A stretch of DNA of 64,000 bases from Jejubacter sp036620675 (GTDB taxonomy: Bacteria; Pseudomonadota; Gammaproteobacteria; Enterobacterales; Enterobacteriaceae). The position numbers were made by a program, and so were the translations under genes. Where the stretch lies: the NCBI GenBank assembly GCA_036620675.1, contig JAZHEE010000001.1, one strand, 5' to 3'. Each line of letters opens with the position of its first letter. Within the stretch, counting starts at the first letter, position 1. Of the stretch, positions 31,050 through 40,693 are shown one piece after another. The notes beneath the pieces were generated by a model. The model saw only the letters and a program-made list of their open reading frames with translations, made no database searches and was not told the origin of the DNA.

Positions 31050-31825
31050 ATACCGCTCGCCTGAATCAGGGACTACCGCTGCTGTTGAACGGCGTCGCTA
31101 AACGCTATGCCGATAACCCGGTACTTAACGATCTGGATCTTCACATTCCCGCTGGCCAGTTCGTGGCCGTGGTGGGCCGTAGCGGCGGTGGTAAAAGCAC
31201 CCTGCTGCGCCTGCTGGCCGGGCTGGAATCCGCCAGCGCCGGCGAGCTGCTGGCAGGCAACGGCCCGCTTAGCGCAGCGCGGGAAGAGACCCGCCTGATG
31301 TTTCAGGATGCCAGGCTGCTGCCCTGGAAATCGGTTATTGATAACGTCGGGCTGGGGTTGAAGGGAGACTGGCGGCCAGCCGCCCGGGAGGCGCTGGCGG
31401 CGGTAGGGCTGGAGAGCCGCGCCACCGAATGGCCTGCCGCCCTGTCCGGCGGCCAGAAACAGCGAGTGGCGCTGGCCCGGGCGCTGATCCATCGTCCGGC
31501 GCTGCTGTTGCTGGACGAGCCGTTGGGTGCGCTGGACGCCCTGACCCGTATCGAAATGCAGGGACTCATCGAAACGCTGTGGCTGGAACACGGTTTTACC
31601 GTTCTGCTGGTGACCCACGACGTCAGCGAAGCGGTCGCTATGGCCGACAGGGTACTGCTGATCGAGCATGGCAGGATCGGGATGGATCTGACTATCGACG
31701 TGCCGCGCCCACGCCGCCACGGTTCGCCGCCCCTGGCGGAGCTGGAAACCCGGGTACTGGATCGGGTGATGGCCCGGGGGCATAAGGAAGAAGAAAAACC
31801 GACGCGCCGCCGCGCCGGGCAGTAA
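31046..31825 (+). CDS. ssuB: Alkanesulfonate ABC transporter ATPase SsuB
   Basis: A 259-residue ABC ATPase energising sulfonate uptake with SsuA and SsuC. Walker A is GRSGGGKS (residues 44-51), the signature LSGGQ is at 133-137, Walker B LLLLDEP at 153-159, and the switch histidine is in LLVTHDVSEA. The ATG overlaps the ssuC stop and follows AGGAGG. It ends the ssu operon; pepN converges on it. Confidence 0.96.
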   Translation: MNTARLNQGLPLLLNGVAKRYADNPVLNDLDLHIPAGQFVAVVGRSGGGKSTLLRLLAGLESASAGELLAGNGPLSAAREETRLMFQDARLLPWKSVIDNVGLGLKGDWRPAAREALAAVGLESRATEWPAALSGGQKQRVALARALIHRPALLLLDEPLGALDALTRIEMQGLIETLWLEHGFTVLLVTHDVSEAVAMADRVLLIEHGRIGMDLTIDVPRPRRHGSPPLAELETRVLDRVMARGHKEEEKPTRRRAGQ

Positions 31826-31828
31826 AAG

Positions 31829-31859
31829 AGAGGGAGGGAGCCATCGGTTCCCTCCCTCT
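31829..31859. terminator. Hairpin between convergent ssuB and pepN
   Basis: A 14-bp inverted repeat with a 3-base ATC loop (31829-31842 and 31846-31859), with a single G-T wobble. The stem is best in plus-strand RNA, but the T-run (CTTTTAC) follows it on the minus strand, so it probably ends pepN and may end ssu too. Confidence 0.75.
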
Positions 31860-31868
31860 GTCTGACGA

Positions 31869-34478
31869 TCAGGCCAGCGCCTTGTCGATCTTCTCGCCGA
31901 GATCCCGGGACAGATTCTCCAGCCCCTGCAGCTGTTCCAGCGCGCTGCGCATCAGCCCCTGACGGCCGCTGTCATAACGCTTAAAGCGGATCAGCGGCTC
32001 AATCAGGCGCGACGCCACCTGTGGATTACGGCTGTTGAGCTCGGTCAGCATCTCGACCAGGAACCGGTATCCGCTGCCATCCTGCGCGTGAAACGCCGCC
32101 GGATTGCCGCTGACGAAAGCGCCAATCAGGGAGCGGATCCGGTTGGGGTTGCCCATTGAGAAGCTGCGGTGGTTCAGCAGCGCGCGTACCTGCTTCAGCA
32201 CATCGTCCGCAGGGCTGGTGGCCTGTAGAATAAACCACTTATCCATCACCAGACCGTCGTTATGCCACTTGTCGTCGTACTCCGCCAGCAGACGCTCACG
32301 GCACGGCAACTGTGCCGCTACCGCCGCGGACAACGCCGCCAGCGAGTCGGTCATATTGTCGGCATGGTACTGGGCAATTACCCGTTTTTCCGCCAGTTCC
32401 GGTTCGCCAAAAGCCAGATAGTGCAGGCAGACGTTACGCAGCGCCCGCTTGCCGATATCATCGTGATCGACGCGATACTGCTTCAGCGCCATGGCGTTAT
32501 ATATTGCCAGCAGCTCGTCCGCCAGTTCGTTGGCCAGTACCCGGGTCAAAGACTCATGCACTGCGGCAATCGCGCCCGGATCGATGGTGGTAAACAGCTC
32601 CGCCATCTCGTTCTGGGACGGCAACGTCATAATCTCCGCCGCCAGCGCCGGGTCGATCTTCTCATCCAGCAGCACGGCGCGGAAGGCATCGGCGATATGC
32701 TGCGGTACCGAAAGCGGCTGCCCCTGCTGGTGGCGCGCCACGTTAAGCTTAATCACATTGGCCAGCAGGCTCTGAGCCGCATCCCAGCGTGAAAAATCGT
32801 TGCGGGCATGGCGCATCAGGAAGGTAAGCTGGCTATCGCTCCATTTATATTCCAGCTTCACCGGCGCGGAAAATTCACGCAGCAGCGACGGAACCGGCTG
32901 GAAATAAACATTATCGAAGACGAAGGTCTGCTCCGCCTGAGTCACATTCAGTACGTGGTGTACCGGATGGCCATTATGCTGCAGCGCAATCACCTTGCCT
33001 TCGCCATCGTACAGTTCGATATCGAACGGAATATGCAGCGGCTGCTTATCCTGCTGATCCGCAGTGGGCGGCGTATGCTGCTTAATAGTCAGCCGGTACT
33101 CTTCGGTTTCCGGATTATAGTCATCGTGCACGGTGACGACCGGCGTACCGGACTGGCTATACCAGCGGCGGAAATGAGAGAGATCGATATTGGAAGCATC
33201 CTCCATCGCCTGCACAAAATCGTCGCAGGTCGCGGCGCTGCCGTCATGGCGTTCGAAATAGAGCTGCATTCCTTTCTGGAAGTTTGCTTCCCCCAGCAGG
33301 GTGTGCAGCATACGAATCACCTCTGCCCCTTTCTCGTAGACGGTCAGGGTATAGAAGTTATTCATCTCCACCACTTTTTCCGGACGGATCGGATGCGCCA
33401 TCGGGCTGGCATCTTCAGCGAACTGCATACCGCGCATGGTACGCACGTTGCTGATACGATTAACGGCCCGCGAGCCCAGATCGGAACTGAATTCCTGGTC
33501 GCGGAACACCGTCAGTCCCTCTTTCAGGCTGAGCTGGAACCAGTCGCGGCAGGTCACGCGGTTACCGGTCCAGTTATGGAAGTATTCATGGCCGATCACC
33601 CGCTCGATGTTCAGGTAATCCTTATCGGTAGCGGTTTCCGCCCGGGCCAGCACGTACTTGGAGTTAAAGACGTTCAGACCTTTATTTTCCATCGCGCCCA
33701 TATTAAAGAAGTCCACCGCCACGATCATATAGATGTCGAGGTCGTACTCCAGGCCGAAACGGGTTTCGTCCCACTTCATGGAGTTTTTCAGCGAGGTCAT
33801 CGCCCAGTCGGCGCGATCGAGGTTGCCGCGATCGACATAGAGTTCCAGCGCCACTTCACGGCCAGAGCGGGTGGTAAAGCTATCGCGCAGCACGTCGAAG
33901 TCGCCAGCGACCAGCGCGAACAGATAGCAGGGTTTCGGGAAAGGGTCCTGCCACTGAACCCAATGGCGCCCGCCATCCAGTTCCCCCTGATCCACGCGGT
34001 TGCCATTAGACAGCAGGAAGGGATAGCTGGCTTTATCGGCGATAATTTTAGTGGTAAATCGCGCCAGAACATCCGGCCTGTCCAGATACCAGGTAATATG
34101 GCGGAAGCCTTCAGCTTCGCACTGGGTACAGAGCGCCTCGCCGGACTGATAGAGCCCTTCCAGAGCGGTATTGGCCGCCGGGCTAATTTCGTTAACCACC
34201 GTCAGCGTAAAGCGATCCGGCAAATTGTTGATAACCAGCGCCCCTGACTCCAGCGCATAATCCTGCCAGGCGTTGCCATCTACCTGCAGCTCAATCAGGG
34301 TCAGATCTTCGCCATCCAGACGCAGCGGCGAGCGATGGCTGCCCTGGCGCTGAACCTGACTTACGGCGGTCACCCGGGTTTTTTCGGCATCCAGTTCAAA
34401 GGTCAGGTCGATATCTGTAATCGAAAATTCCGGCGCCTGGTAATCATGGCGATATTTGGCTTGTAGCTGTTGAGTCAT
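31869..34478 (-). CDS. pepN: Aminopeptidase N
   Basis: An 869-residue M1-family zinc aminopeptidase, the main broad-specificity aminopeptidase of enteric bacteria, acting late in ATP-dependent protein turnover. GAMEN (substrate N-terminus recognition) and the zinc motif VIGHEYFHNW followed by the distal glutamate (LKEGLTVFRDQEF) are intact near residues 261-320. The beta-sandwich and helical C-terminal domains match E. coli throughout (870 aa). It is a single gene facing away from pncB. Confidence 0.97.
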   Translation of the reverse strand: MTQQLQAKYRHDYQAPEFSITDIDLTFELDAEKTRVTAVSQVQRQGSHRSPLRLDGEDLTLIELQVDGNAWQDYALESGALVINNLPDRFTLTVVNEISPAANTALEGLYQSGEALCTQCEAEGFRHITWYLDRPDVLARFTTKIIADKASYPFLLSNGNRVDQGELDGGRHWVQWQDPFPKPCYLFALVAGDFDVLRDSFTTRSGREVALELYVDRGNLDRADWAMTSLKNSMKWDETRFGLEYDLDIYMIVAVDFFNMGAMENKGLNVFNSKYVLARAETATDKDYLNIERVIGHEYFHNWTGNRVTCRDWFQLSLKEGLTVFRDQEFSSDLGSRAVNRISNVRTMRGMQFAEDASPMAHPIRPEKVVEMNNFYTLTVYEKGAEVIRMLHTLLGEANFQKGMQLYFERHDGSAATCDDFVQAMEDASNIDLSHFRRWYSQSGTPVVTVHDDYNPETEEYRLTIKQHTPPTADQQDKQPLHIPFDIELYDGEGKVIALQHNGHPVHHVLNVTQAEQTFVFDNVYFQPVPSLLREFSAPVKLEYKWSDSQLTFLMRHARNDFSRWDAAQSLLANVIKLNVARHQQGQPLSVPQHIADAFRAVLLDEKIDPALAAEIMTLPSQNEMAELFTTIDPGAIAAVHESLTRVLANELADELLAIYNAMALKQYRVDHDDIGKRALRNVCLHYLAFGEPELAEKRVIAQYHADNMTDSLAALSAAVAAQLPCRERLLAEYDDKWHNDGLVMDKWFILQATSPADDVLKQVRALLNHRSFSMGNPNRIRSLIGAFVSGNPAAFHAQDGSGYRFLVEMLTELNSRNPQVASRLIEPLIRFKRYDSGRQGLMRSALEQLQGLENLSRDLGEKIDKALA

Positions 34479-34650
34479 AAAAAACCTTTTGCATCGTCCG
34501 TAAGTTATCCCGCCTCAGTCTATTCCTGTTGCGCGGATGTTGCCATGGCGAATCGCTCAGTTGCGCATCGCCCGCACCAGGTTTATACATTTACGCAACA
34601 CGCGGCACAAATTGCCCTCGACCCGATGCGGTGGTTGTGTTGTGATTCTG

Positions 34651-34679
34651 GTTCAATAAAACGATAATCAGGGTATACT
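34651..34679 (+). promoter_or_regulatory. Probable pncB promoter
   Basis: A good -10 TATACT (34674-34679) with a weak -35 TTCAAT (34652-34657) 16 bp upstream. This would give a leader of about 60 bases. I saw no convincing NadR box. Confidence 0.5.
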
Positions 34680-34745
34680 CCTGCGTCTTTATCTGACCAA
34701 GCCATAGATGGAAACGCTTCCTGTGAGAGGATGCCGCTACGCGCC

Positions 34746-35948
34746 ATGACACGATACGCTTCCCCGATATTGCAAACGCTGCTGGATACTGATGCCTACA
34801 AGCTTCATATGCAGCAGGCGGTCTTTCACCACTACTATGATGTCGATGTCGCTGCGGAGTTTCGCTGCCGGGGTGACGATCTGCTGGGCATCTACGCTGA
34901 TGCCATTCGCGAGCAGGTCGACGCCATGCAGCATCTCGCCCTGACGGATGACGAGTTTAACTGGCTTTCCGGGCTGCCCTTTTTTAAAAGCGACTACCTG
35001 GCGTGGCTGCGCGATTTTCGCTACGACCCGGAACAGGTGGAAATCCACAATCAGAACGGCAAACTGGATATTCGCCTGCAGGGCCCCTGGCGCGAAGTCA
35101 TCATGTGGGAAGTGCCGCTGCTGGCGGTGATAAGCGAGGTGGTGCACCGCTTCCGTTCACCGGAAATCACCGTTTCTATGGCGCTCGACCACCTGGAAAA
35201 TAAGCTGCGCGACTTTTCGCAACTGACCGAATCCCTGGACATGAGCCAGTTCCGGCTGATGGATTTTGGCACCCGGCGCCGCTTTTCCCGCGAAGTGCAG
35301 CAGGCCATTGTCGAACGCCTGCAGCAGGAGCCGTGGTTTATCGGCACCAGCAACTACGATCTGGCCCGCCGTCTGCGGCTAACGCCAATGGGCACTCAGG
35401 CTCACGAATGGTTCCAGGCGCATCAGCAAATCAGCCCCGATCTGGCCAACAGCCAGCGCGCGGCATTGCAGGCCTGGCTGGACGAATATCCCGATCGTCT
35501 GGGGATTGCTCTGACTGACTGCATCACCATGGATGCCTTCCTGCGTGATTTTGGCCATGAGTTCGCCACCCAATACCAGGGGCTGCGTCACGACTCCGGC
35601 GATCCGGTTCAGTGGGGCGAAAAGGCTATCGCCCACTATGAAAAACTGGGTATCGATCCCATGAGCAAAACGCTGATCTTTTCCGACAACCTCGATCTTG
35701 AGAAGGCCGTCGGACTGTATCGCCACTTCGCCTCCCGGGTTCAGTTAGGGTTTGGCATCGGCACCCGGCTGACCTGCGATATTCCCGACGTGAAGCCGCT
35801 GAATATCGTGATTAAACTGGTGGAATGCAACGGTAAACCGGTTGCCAAGCTTTCCGACAGCCCCGGAAAAACCATCTGCGAAGATAAAGCCTTCGTTCGC
35901 GCGTTGCGTAAAGCTTTCGACCTTCCCCGGGTACGCAAAGCCAGTTAG
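34746..35948 (+). CDS. pncB: Nicotinate phosphoribosyltransferase
   Basis: A 400-residue enzyme of the NAD salvage (Preiss-Handler) pathway that joins nicotinate to PRPP with ATP hydrolysis. Conserved blocks include LLDTDAYKLHMQQAVFHHYY (residues about 11-30), MDFGTRRRFSRE with the autophosphorylated-histidine region that follows, GTSNYDLARR, and GLRHDSGDP. ATG 34746 matches the E. coli start and length. An ATG at 34731 has a nearer Shine-Dalgarno sequence (GAGAGG) and would add five residues, so the exact start is uncertain. Confidence 0.95.
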   Translation: MTRYASPILQTLLDTDAYKLHMQQAVFHHYYDVDVAAEFRCRGDDLLGIYADAIREQVDAMQHLALTDDEFNWLSGLPFFKSDYLAWLRDFRYDPEQVEIHNQNGKLDIRLQGPWREVIMWEVPLLAVISEVVHRFRSPEITVSMALDHLENKLRDFSQLTESLDMSQFRLMDFGTRRRFSREVQQAIVERLQQEPWFIGTSNYDLARRLRLTPMGTQAHEWFQAHQQISPDLANSQRAALQAWLDEYPDRLGIALTDCITMDAFLRDFGHEFATQYQGLRHDSGDPVQWGEKAIAHYEKLGIDPMSKTLIFSDNLDLEKAVGLYRHFASRVQLGFGIGTRLTCDIPDVKPLNIVIKLVECNGKPVAKLSDSPGKTICEDKAFVRALRKAFDLPRVRKAS

Positions 35949-35952
35949 TTCT

Positions 35953-35984
35953 GTAAAAGCAGGGGCCCCCGCCCCTGCTTTTAC
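35953..35984 (+). terminator. pncB terminator
   Basis: A perfect 14-bp inverted repeat with a CCCC loop (GTAAAAGCAGGGGC and its complement), ending in CTTTTAC on both strands, 4 bases after the pncB stop. Confidence 0.9.
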
Positions 35985-36106
35985 GCGATTTTATCGCCGC
36001 CCTCGTGATTTCTGCTTGTCTGGCAAGCTCCAACAGGTAACATAGATAACCCCCCTGTATCAGGGGCAAACTTATTGTTATTGACCACCAAATTAGAGAG
36101 AAAACT

Positions 36107-37507
36107 ATGAGCGTTGTGCCTGTAGCCGACGTACTCCAGGGCCGCGTCGCCGTTGACAGTGAAGTCACCGTGCGCGGATGGGTACGGACACGTCGAGATT
36201 CAAAAGCTGGTATCTCCTTCCTCGCCGTTTATGACGGCTCCTGCTTTGATCCTGTACAGGCCGTCATAAATCATTCTCTGCCGAATTACGAAAGCGAAGT
36301 ACTGCGTCTGACTACCGGTTGCTCCGTTATCGTAACCGGCACCGTGGTGGCCTCGCCGGGCCAGGGGCAGAGCTTCGAGCTACAGGCAAGCCGCGTCGAC
36401 GTCGTAGGCTGGGTTGAGGATCCCGACAGCTACCCCATGGCCGCCAAGCGTCACAGCATCGAATATCTGCGTGAAGTGGCACACCTGCGTCCGCGCACCA
36501 ACCTGATTGGCGCTGTGGCCCGCGTTCGCCATACTCTGGCACAGGCGCTGCACCGCTTTTTTGATGAGCAGGGCTTCTTTTGGGTTTCGACTCCGCTCAT
36601 TACCGCTTCTGATACCGAAGGCGCCGGCGAGATGTTCCGGGTTTCCACGCTGGATATGGAAAACCTGCCGCGCAACGATCGGGGCAAGATCGACTACGAC
36701 AAGGACTTCTTCGGCAAAGAGGCCTTCCTGACAGTTTCCGGGCAGCTAAACGGTGAAACCTACGCCTGCGCGCTGTCGAAAATCTACACCTTCGGCCCGA
36801 CTTTCCGCGCCGAAAACTCGAACACCAGCCGCCACCTTGCTGAATTCTGGATGCTGGAACCGGAAGTGGCTTTCGCCAGTCTGGACGATGCGGCATCGCT
36901 CGCAGAGGCCATGCTGAAGTACGTCTTTAAGGCGGTACTGGAAGAGCGCCGTGACGATATGGAATTCTTCGCTCAGCGTGTGGATAAAGAAGCGATCGAG
37001 CGTCTGGAACGCTTCGTCGCTGCCGACTTTGCGCAGGTTGACTACACCGATGCCGTCGCCATTCTGGAAAAATGCGGCGAAAAATTCGAAAATCCGGTGT
37101 ACTGGGGCGTGGATCTGGCCTCTGAACACGAACGCTATCTGGCCGAAAAACACTTCAGGGCGCCGGTGGTGGTAAAAAACTACCCGAAAGACATCAAAGC
37201 ATTTTATATGCGTATGAACGACGACGGTAAGACCGTTGCCGCAATGGACGTGCTGGCGCCGGGTATTGGCGAAATCATCGGCGGTTCCCAGCGAGAAGAG
37301 CGCCTTGATGTGCTGGATGCCCGCATGGAGGAGATGGGCCTCAATAAAGAGGACTACTGGTGGTATCGCGACCTGCGTCGCTACGGTACCGTGCCACATG
37401 CCGGTTTTGGCCTGGGCTTTGAGCGTCTGATCGCCTATGTCACCGGCGTTCAGAACGTACGTGACGTGATCCCCTTCCCCCGTACGCCGCGTAACGCTAA
37501 CTTCTGA
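36107..37507 (+). CDS. asnS: Asparaginyl-tRNA synthetase
   Basis: A 466-residue class IIb aminoacyl-tRNA synthetase. The N-terminal OB-fold anticodon-binding domain runs to about residue 100 (VTVRGWVRTRRDSK). The catalytic domain shows motif 2 (FRAENSNTSRHLAEFWMLEPE in outline) and motif 3 (GFGLGFERLIAYVTG). Length equals E. coli AsnRS. It is a monocistronic gene with its own terminator. Confidence 0.97.
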   Translation: MSVVPVADVLQGRVAVDSEVTVRGWVRTRRDSKAGISFLAVYDGSCFDPVQAVINHSLPNYESEVLRLTTGCSVIVTGTVVASPGQGQSFELQASRVDVVGWVEDPDSYPMAAKRHSIEYLREVAHLRPRTNLIGAVARVRHTLAQALHRFFDEQGFFWVSTPLITASDTEGAGEMFRVSTLDMENLPRNDRGKIDYDKDFFGKEAFLTVSGQLNGETYACALSKIYTFGPTFRAENSNTSRHLAEFWMLEPEVAFASLDDAASLAEAMLKYVFKAVLEERRDDMEFFAQRVDKEAIERLERFVAADFAQVDYTDAVAILEKCGEKFENPVYWGVDLASEHERYLAEKHFRAPVVVKNYPKDIKAFYMRMNDDGKTVAAMDVLAPGIGEIIGGSQREERLDVLDARMEEMGLNKEDYWWYRDLRRYGTVPHAGFGLGFERLIAYVTGVQNVRDVIPFPRTPRNANF

Positions 37508-37530
37508 TTGTCACCACTACTGATAATCTC

Positions 37531-37555
37531 AGGCCGGCTTATGCCGGCCTTTTTA
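37531..37555 (+). terminator. asnS terminator
   Basis: AGGCCGGC-TTAT-GCCGGCCT (37531-37550) followed by TTTTATT. Confidence 0.92.
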
Positions 37556-38120
37556 TTGACCAGAGTCAATCCTAAGCACTAACCAACCGGTCTAATTGCT
37601 CACAACATCACACAATTTTCAAGCCCCTTACCATCGCCATCAGTTACTAAATATTTCATCAATGAAAACATATTTACCACATTTGGTTAATATAGCGTCC
37701 CTCAACGGCAACAATCAGGTAGCACACATAGCTTAAAATGCAACAGCGCGACAGGCTCAGGAAGTGACTCATACTGACAAACAATCGTCTGAGAAAAACA
37801 GAAATCCATCACCCAAAAACCCATAAAAAAGCAATATAATCAAAAATATAAAAACAAAAATCCTGTTGTACACCAGTGTTATGCCAGAATTTTGAATCGC
37901 TTCACAAAGTTCCCAAAAATACACATTTTGTTACACACAGTATCTACTAGATACTCTTTATTGATATTGGTAGCACATTCAAACTAGCGAAACGGTACCC
38001 CCGATGGAAATATGCTTTCCAGACACAGAAAGACACCAAATCTCTCATCAATAATTCTGTACGGAATTGTTGACGGCAGTGGCAGGTGTCCATAAAAAAC
38101 ACCAATGAGGGTAATAAATA
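37556..38120 (+). promoter_or_regulatory. Long A+T-rich control region and leader of ompF
   Basis: These 565 bases hold no supported gene. The 5' half is very A+T rich, as expected for the bent, IHF- and H-NS-responsive upstream region of ompF. TTTTGTTACACAC (37926-37938) resembles an OmpR half-site pair. GGTAGCACATTCAAACTAGCGAAACG (37969 onward) matches the E. coli ompF core promoter block. The leader keeps GACACCAAA, TTGACGGCAGTGGCAGGTGTC and GAGGGTAATAAATAATG, the region that the antisense RNA MicF pairs with in E. coli. A 17-bp palindrome at 37939-37955 is not part of the E. coli pattern. Confidence 0.6.
37939..37955. repeat. 17-bp perfect palindrome in the ompF control region
   Basis: AGTATCTA-C-TAGATACT: 8-bp perfect arms around one base, directly after the putative OmpR motif and about 15 bp before the conserved core-promoter block. 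It has the size and symmetry of an operator for a dimeric regulator. No regulator is known to me for this sequence. Confidence 0.6.
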
Positions 38121-39209
38121 ATGATGAAGCGTAATCTCCTTGCAGTGGTTATCCCTGCCCTGTTAGCAGCAGGTGCGGCTAACGCAGCAGAAATCTATAA
38201 TAAAGACGGCAACAAACTGGATCTGTACGGTAAAGTCGCCGCCGAGCATAAGTGGACGAATAATTCCAGCAACGACAGCAATGACGGCACCTATGCTCAG
38301 CTGGGTTTCAAAGGGGAAACGCAGATCAATGATATGCTGACCGGTTACGGCCAGTGGGAATACCGTATGTACGCCAATGAGCCGGAAGGCGAGCAGACCA
38401 ATAAAACGCGTCTGGCCTATGCCGGTCTGCGTGTTGGTGACTACGGCTCTCTGGACTATGGTCGTAACTACGGTATCGTCTACGACGTAGAAGCCTGGAC
38501 CGATATGTCTCCGTCCTACTCCGGCGAAACCTGGGCAGGCAGCACCGACACCTATATGACCAACCGTACCGCAGGCGTACTGACCTACCGTAACAATAAC
38601 TTCTTCGGTCTGGTTGACGGCCTGCACTTCGGCATTCAGTACCAGGGCAAGAACGAGCACGATAACATCAAGAACCAGAATGGCGACGGTTTCGGCTTCT
38701 CCCTGGGTTATGACTACGAAGGTTTCGGCATTATCGGTGCCTACAGCAAGTCCGATCGTTCTACCAAACAGTCTGCCGACGGTCTGGGCGACAACGCAGA
38801 ATCCTGGGCAACCGGTCTGAAGTATGACGCCAACAATATCTACCTGGCGGCCGTCTATTCCGAAACCCGTAATATGAACTACCTGTCCAAAGGTGCTAAC
38901 AGCACGTTCATCAACAAGACTCAGAACTATGAGCTGATTGCTCAGTACCAGTTCGACTTTGGTCTGCGTCCGTCCGTTTCTTACGTGAAGAGCAAGGGTA
39001 AGGATCTGCCGGTTGGTGCCAACGGCTACACCGATGCCGATCTGGCTGAATACGTAACCGTAGGCGCCTCCTACTACTTCAACAAGAACTTCAGCGTATA
39101 CGGTGACTATCGTATCAACCTGCTGGATGAAAACGACTTCACCCGTACTTACGGCAGCTTCGTCGGTACCGACAACCAGTACATGCTGGGCGTTGCTTAC
39201 CAGTTCTAA
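38121..39209 (+). CDS. ompF: General trimeric porin, OmpF type
   Basis: A 362-residue 16-stranded porin with a 22-residue signal peptide (MMKRNLLAVVIPALLAAGAANA) before AEIYNKDGNKLDLYGK. The C-terminus ends in YQF, the barrel-assembly signal. Position between asnS and aspC, the OmpF-like promoter and the leader identify it as the ompF locus. The sequence is closer to the OmpK35-like OmpF of Klebsiella/Enterobacter relatives than to E. coli OmpF: the constriction loop L3 reads TDMSPSYSGETWAG, without the PEFGG motif of E. coli OmpF and OmpC. Two tandem ATGs (38121 and 38124) could start translation. Confidence 0.93.
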   Translation: MMKRNLLAVVIPALLAAGAANAAEIYNKDGNKLDLYGKVAAEHKWTNNSSNDSNDGTYAQLGFKGETQINDMLTGYGQWEYRMYANEPEGEQTNKTRLAYAGLRVGDYGSLDYGRNYGIVYDVEAWTDMSPSYSGETWAGSTDTYMTNRTAGVLTYRNNNFFGLVDGLHFGIQYQGKNEHDNIKNQNGDGFGFSLGYDYEGFGIIGAYSKSDRSTKQSADGLGDNAESWATGLKYDANNIYLAAVYSETRNMNYLSKGANSTFINKTQNYELIAQYQFDFGLRPSVSYVKSKGKDLPVGANGYTDADLAEYVTVGASYYFNKNFSVYGDYRINLLDENDFTRTYGSFVGTDNQYMLGVAYQF

Positions 39210-39257
39210 AAGCAGTTCGGATATAAAACCAACAACAGACGTAACCACCTCATTTTG

Positions 39258-39283
39258 AACAGGGCCTCGGCCCTGTTTTTTTA
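39258..39283 (+). terminator. ompF terminator
   Basis: AACAGGGC-CTCG-GCCCTGTT followed by a T-run (TTTTTT). Confidence 0.93.
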
Positions 39284-39408
39284 TGGGCTGGAACCATTTG
39301 TCACAGAGTTTGATGTCCGCCGCTCTTTTTCCTGCTAACGGTTGGCATTTTGTTGATCAGCCGTTAACCTGATAACGAATTCCCTTCTGATACCAATGGA
39401 ACCTCGTC

Positions 39409-40599
39409 ATGTTTGAAAACATAACCGCAGCCCCAGCCGATCCCATTCTTGGACTGGCCGAACTTTTTCGTACCGACGATCGCCCGAACAAAATCAACCT
39501 CGGTATTGGGGTATATAAGGACGAAACAGGTAAAACGCCCATTCTGACCAGCGTGAAGAAAGCAGAACAGTATCTGCTGGAGAATGAAACCACCAAAAAC
39601 TACCTGGGGATTGACGGCATCCCGGAATTTGGACGCTGCACCCAGGAGCTGCTGTTTGGTAAGGGAAGCGCGATTATCGACGCTAAACGCGGCCGCACGG
39701 CCCAGACGCCGGGTGGAACCGGTGCCCTGCGCGTGGCCGCCGATTTCCTGGCGAAAAACACCAGCGTCAAGCGCATTTGGGTCAGCAATCCCAGTTGGCC
39801 TAACCATAAAGGCGTTTTCAGCTCCGCCGGTCTTGAAGTGTGCGAATACGCATACTACGACGCGCAAAACCATACCCTTGATTTCAACGGCCTGCTGGCC
39901 AGCCTGCAGAACGCAGAAAAAGGTGATGTCGTACTGTTCCACGGCTGCTGCCACAACCCCACCGGTATCGATCCGACGCTATCACAGTGGGAAGAGCTGG
40001 CGAAGCTGTCACAGGAAAAAGGCTGGCTGCCGCTGTTCGACTTCGCCTACCAGGGCTTTGCCCGCGGTCTGGAAGAGGATGCAGAAGGCCTGCGCGCCTT
40101 TGCTGCCCTTCATCAGGAGCTGATCGTCGCCAGTTCTTACTCTAAAAACTTCGGTCTCTATAATGAGCGCGTCGGCGCCTGTACGCTGGTCGCGGCAGAC
40201 AGCGATCAGGCCGATCGCGCGTTCAGCCAGATGAAGTCCTGCATTCGCGCCAACTATTCCAACCCGCCGGCTCATGGCGCATCCGTTGTGGCAACCATCC
40301 TCAGCAACGACGCGCTGCGCGCTATCTGGGAGCAGGAGCTAACCGATATGCGTCAGCGTATCCAGCGTATGCGGCAGCTGTTCGTTAACACCCTGCAGGA
40401 AAAAGGAGCCAATCGCGACTTCAGCTTTATCACCCGTCAGAACGGCATGTTTTCGTTTAGCGGTCTGACCAAAGATCAGGTACTGCGCCTGCGCGAAGAG
40501 TTCGCCATCTATGCCGTCGCCTCCGGGCGCGTTAACGTTGCTGGTATGACTCCCGACAATATGGCGCCGCTGTGCGAGGCCATCGTAGCCGTGCTGTAA
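39409..40599 (+). CDS. aspC: Aspartate aminotransferase
   Basis: A 396-residue class I PLP enzyme interconverting aspartate plus 2-oxoglutarate with oxaloacetate plus glutamate. The Schiff-base lysine is K246 (ASSYSKNFGLYNERVG), as in E. coli. Other PLP contacts are GGTGALRVA near residue 102, HNPTGIDP near 182 and the Asp-Tyr pair in DFAYQGF. Length equals E. coli. It has its own terminator. Confidence 0.97.
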   Translation: MFENITAAPADPILGLAELFRTDDRPNKINLGIGVYKDETGKTPILTSVKKAEQYLLENETTKNYLGIDGIPEFGRCTQELLFGKGSAIIDAKRGRTAQTPGGTGALRVAADFLAKNTSVKRIWVSNPSWPNHKGVFSSAGLEVCEYAYYDAQNHTLDFNGLLASLQNAEKGDVVLFHGCCHNPTGIDPTLSQWEELAKLSQEKGWLPLFDFAYQGFARGLEEDAEGLRAFAALHQELIVASSYSKNFGLYNERVGACTLVAADSDQADRAFSQMKSCIRANYSNPPAHGASVVATILSNDALRAIWEQELTDMRQRIQRMRQLFVNTLQEKGANRDFSFITRQNGMFSFSGLTKDQVLRLREEFAIYAVASGRVNVAGMTPDNMAPLCEAIVAVL

Positions 40600-40611
40600 T
40601 CGCCCGTCATA

Positions 40612-40650
40612 AAAAAACGCCCCGGCCGCTTTGCTGCCGGGGCGTTTTTT
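40612..40650 (+). terminator. aspC terminator (bidirectional)
   Basis: AAAAAACGCCCCGGC (40612-40626) pairs perfectly with GCCGGGGCGTTTTTT (40636-40650). The A- and T-runs on both sides suit the convergent aspC and gloC transcripts. Confidence 0.95.
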
Positions 40651-40693
40651 ATTCAGCGAGATAACCTGCCGTCGTGGGCAGCGTTCCCCGGGA

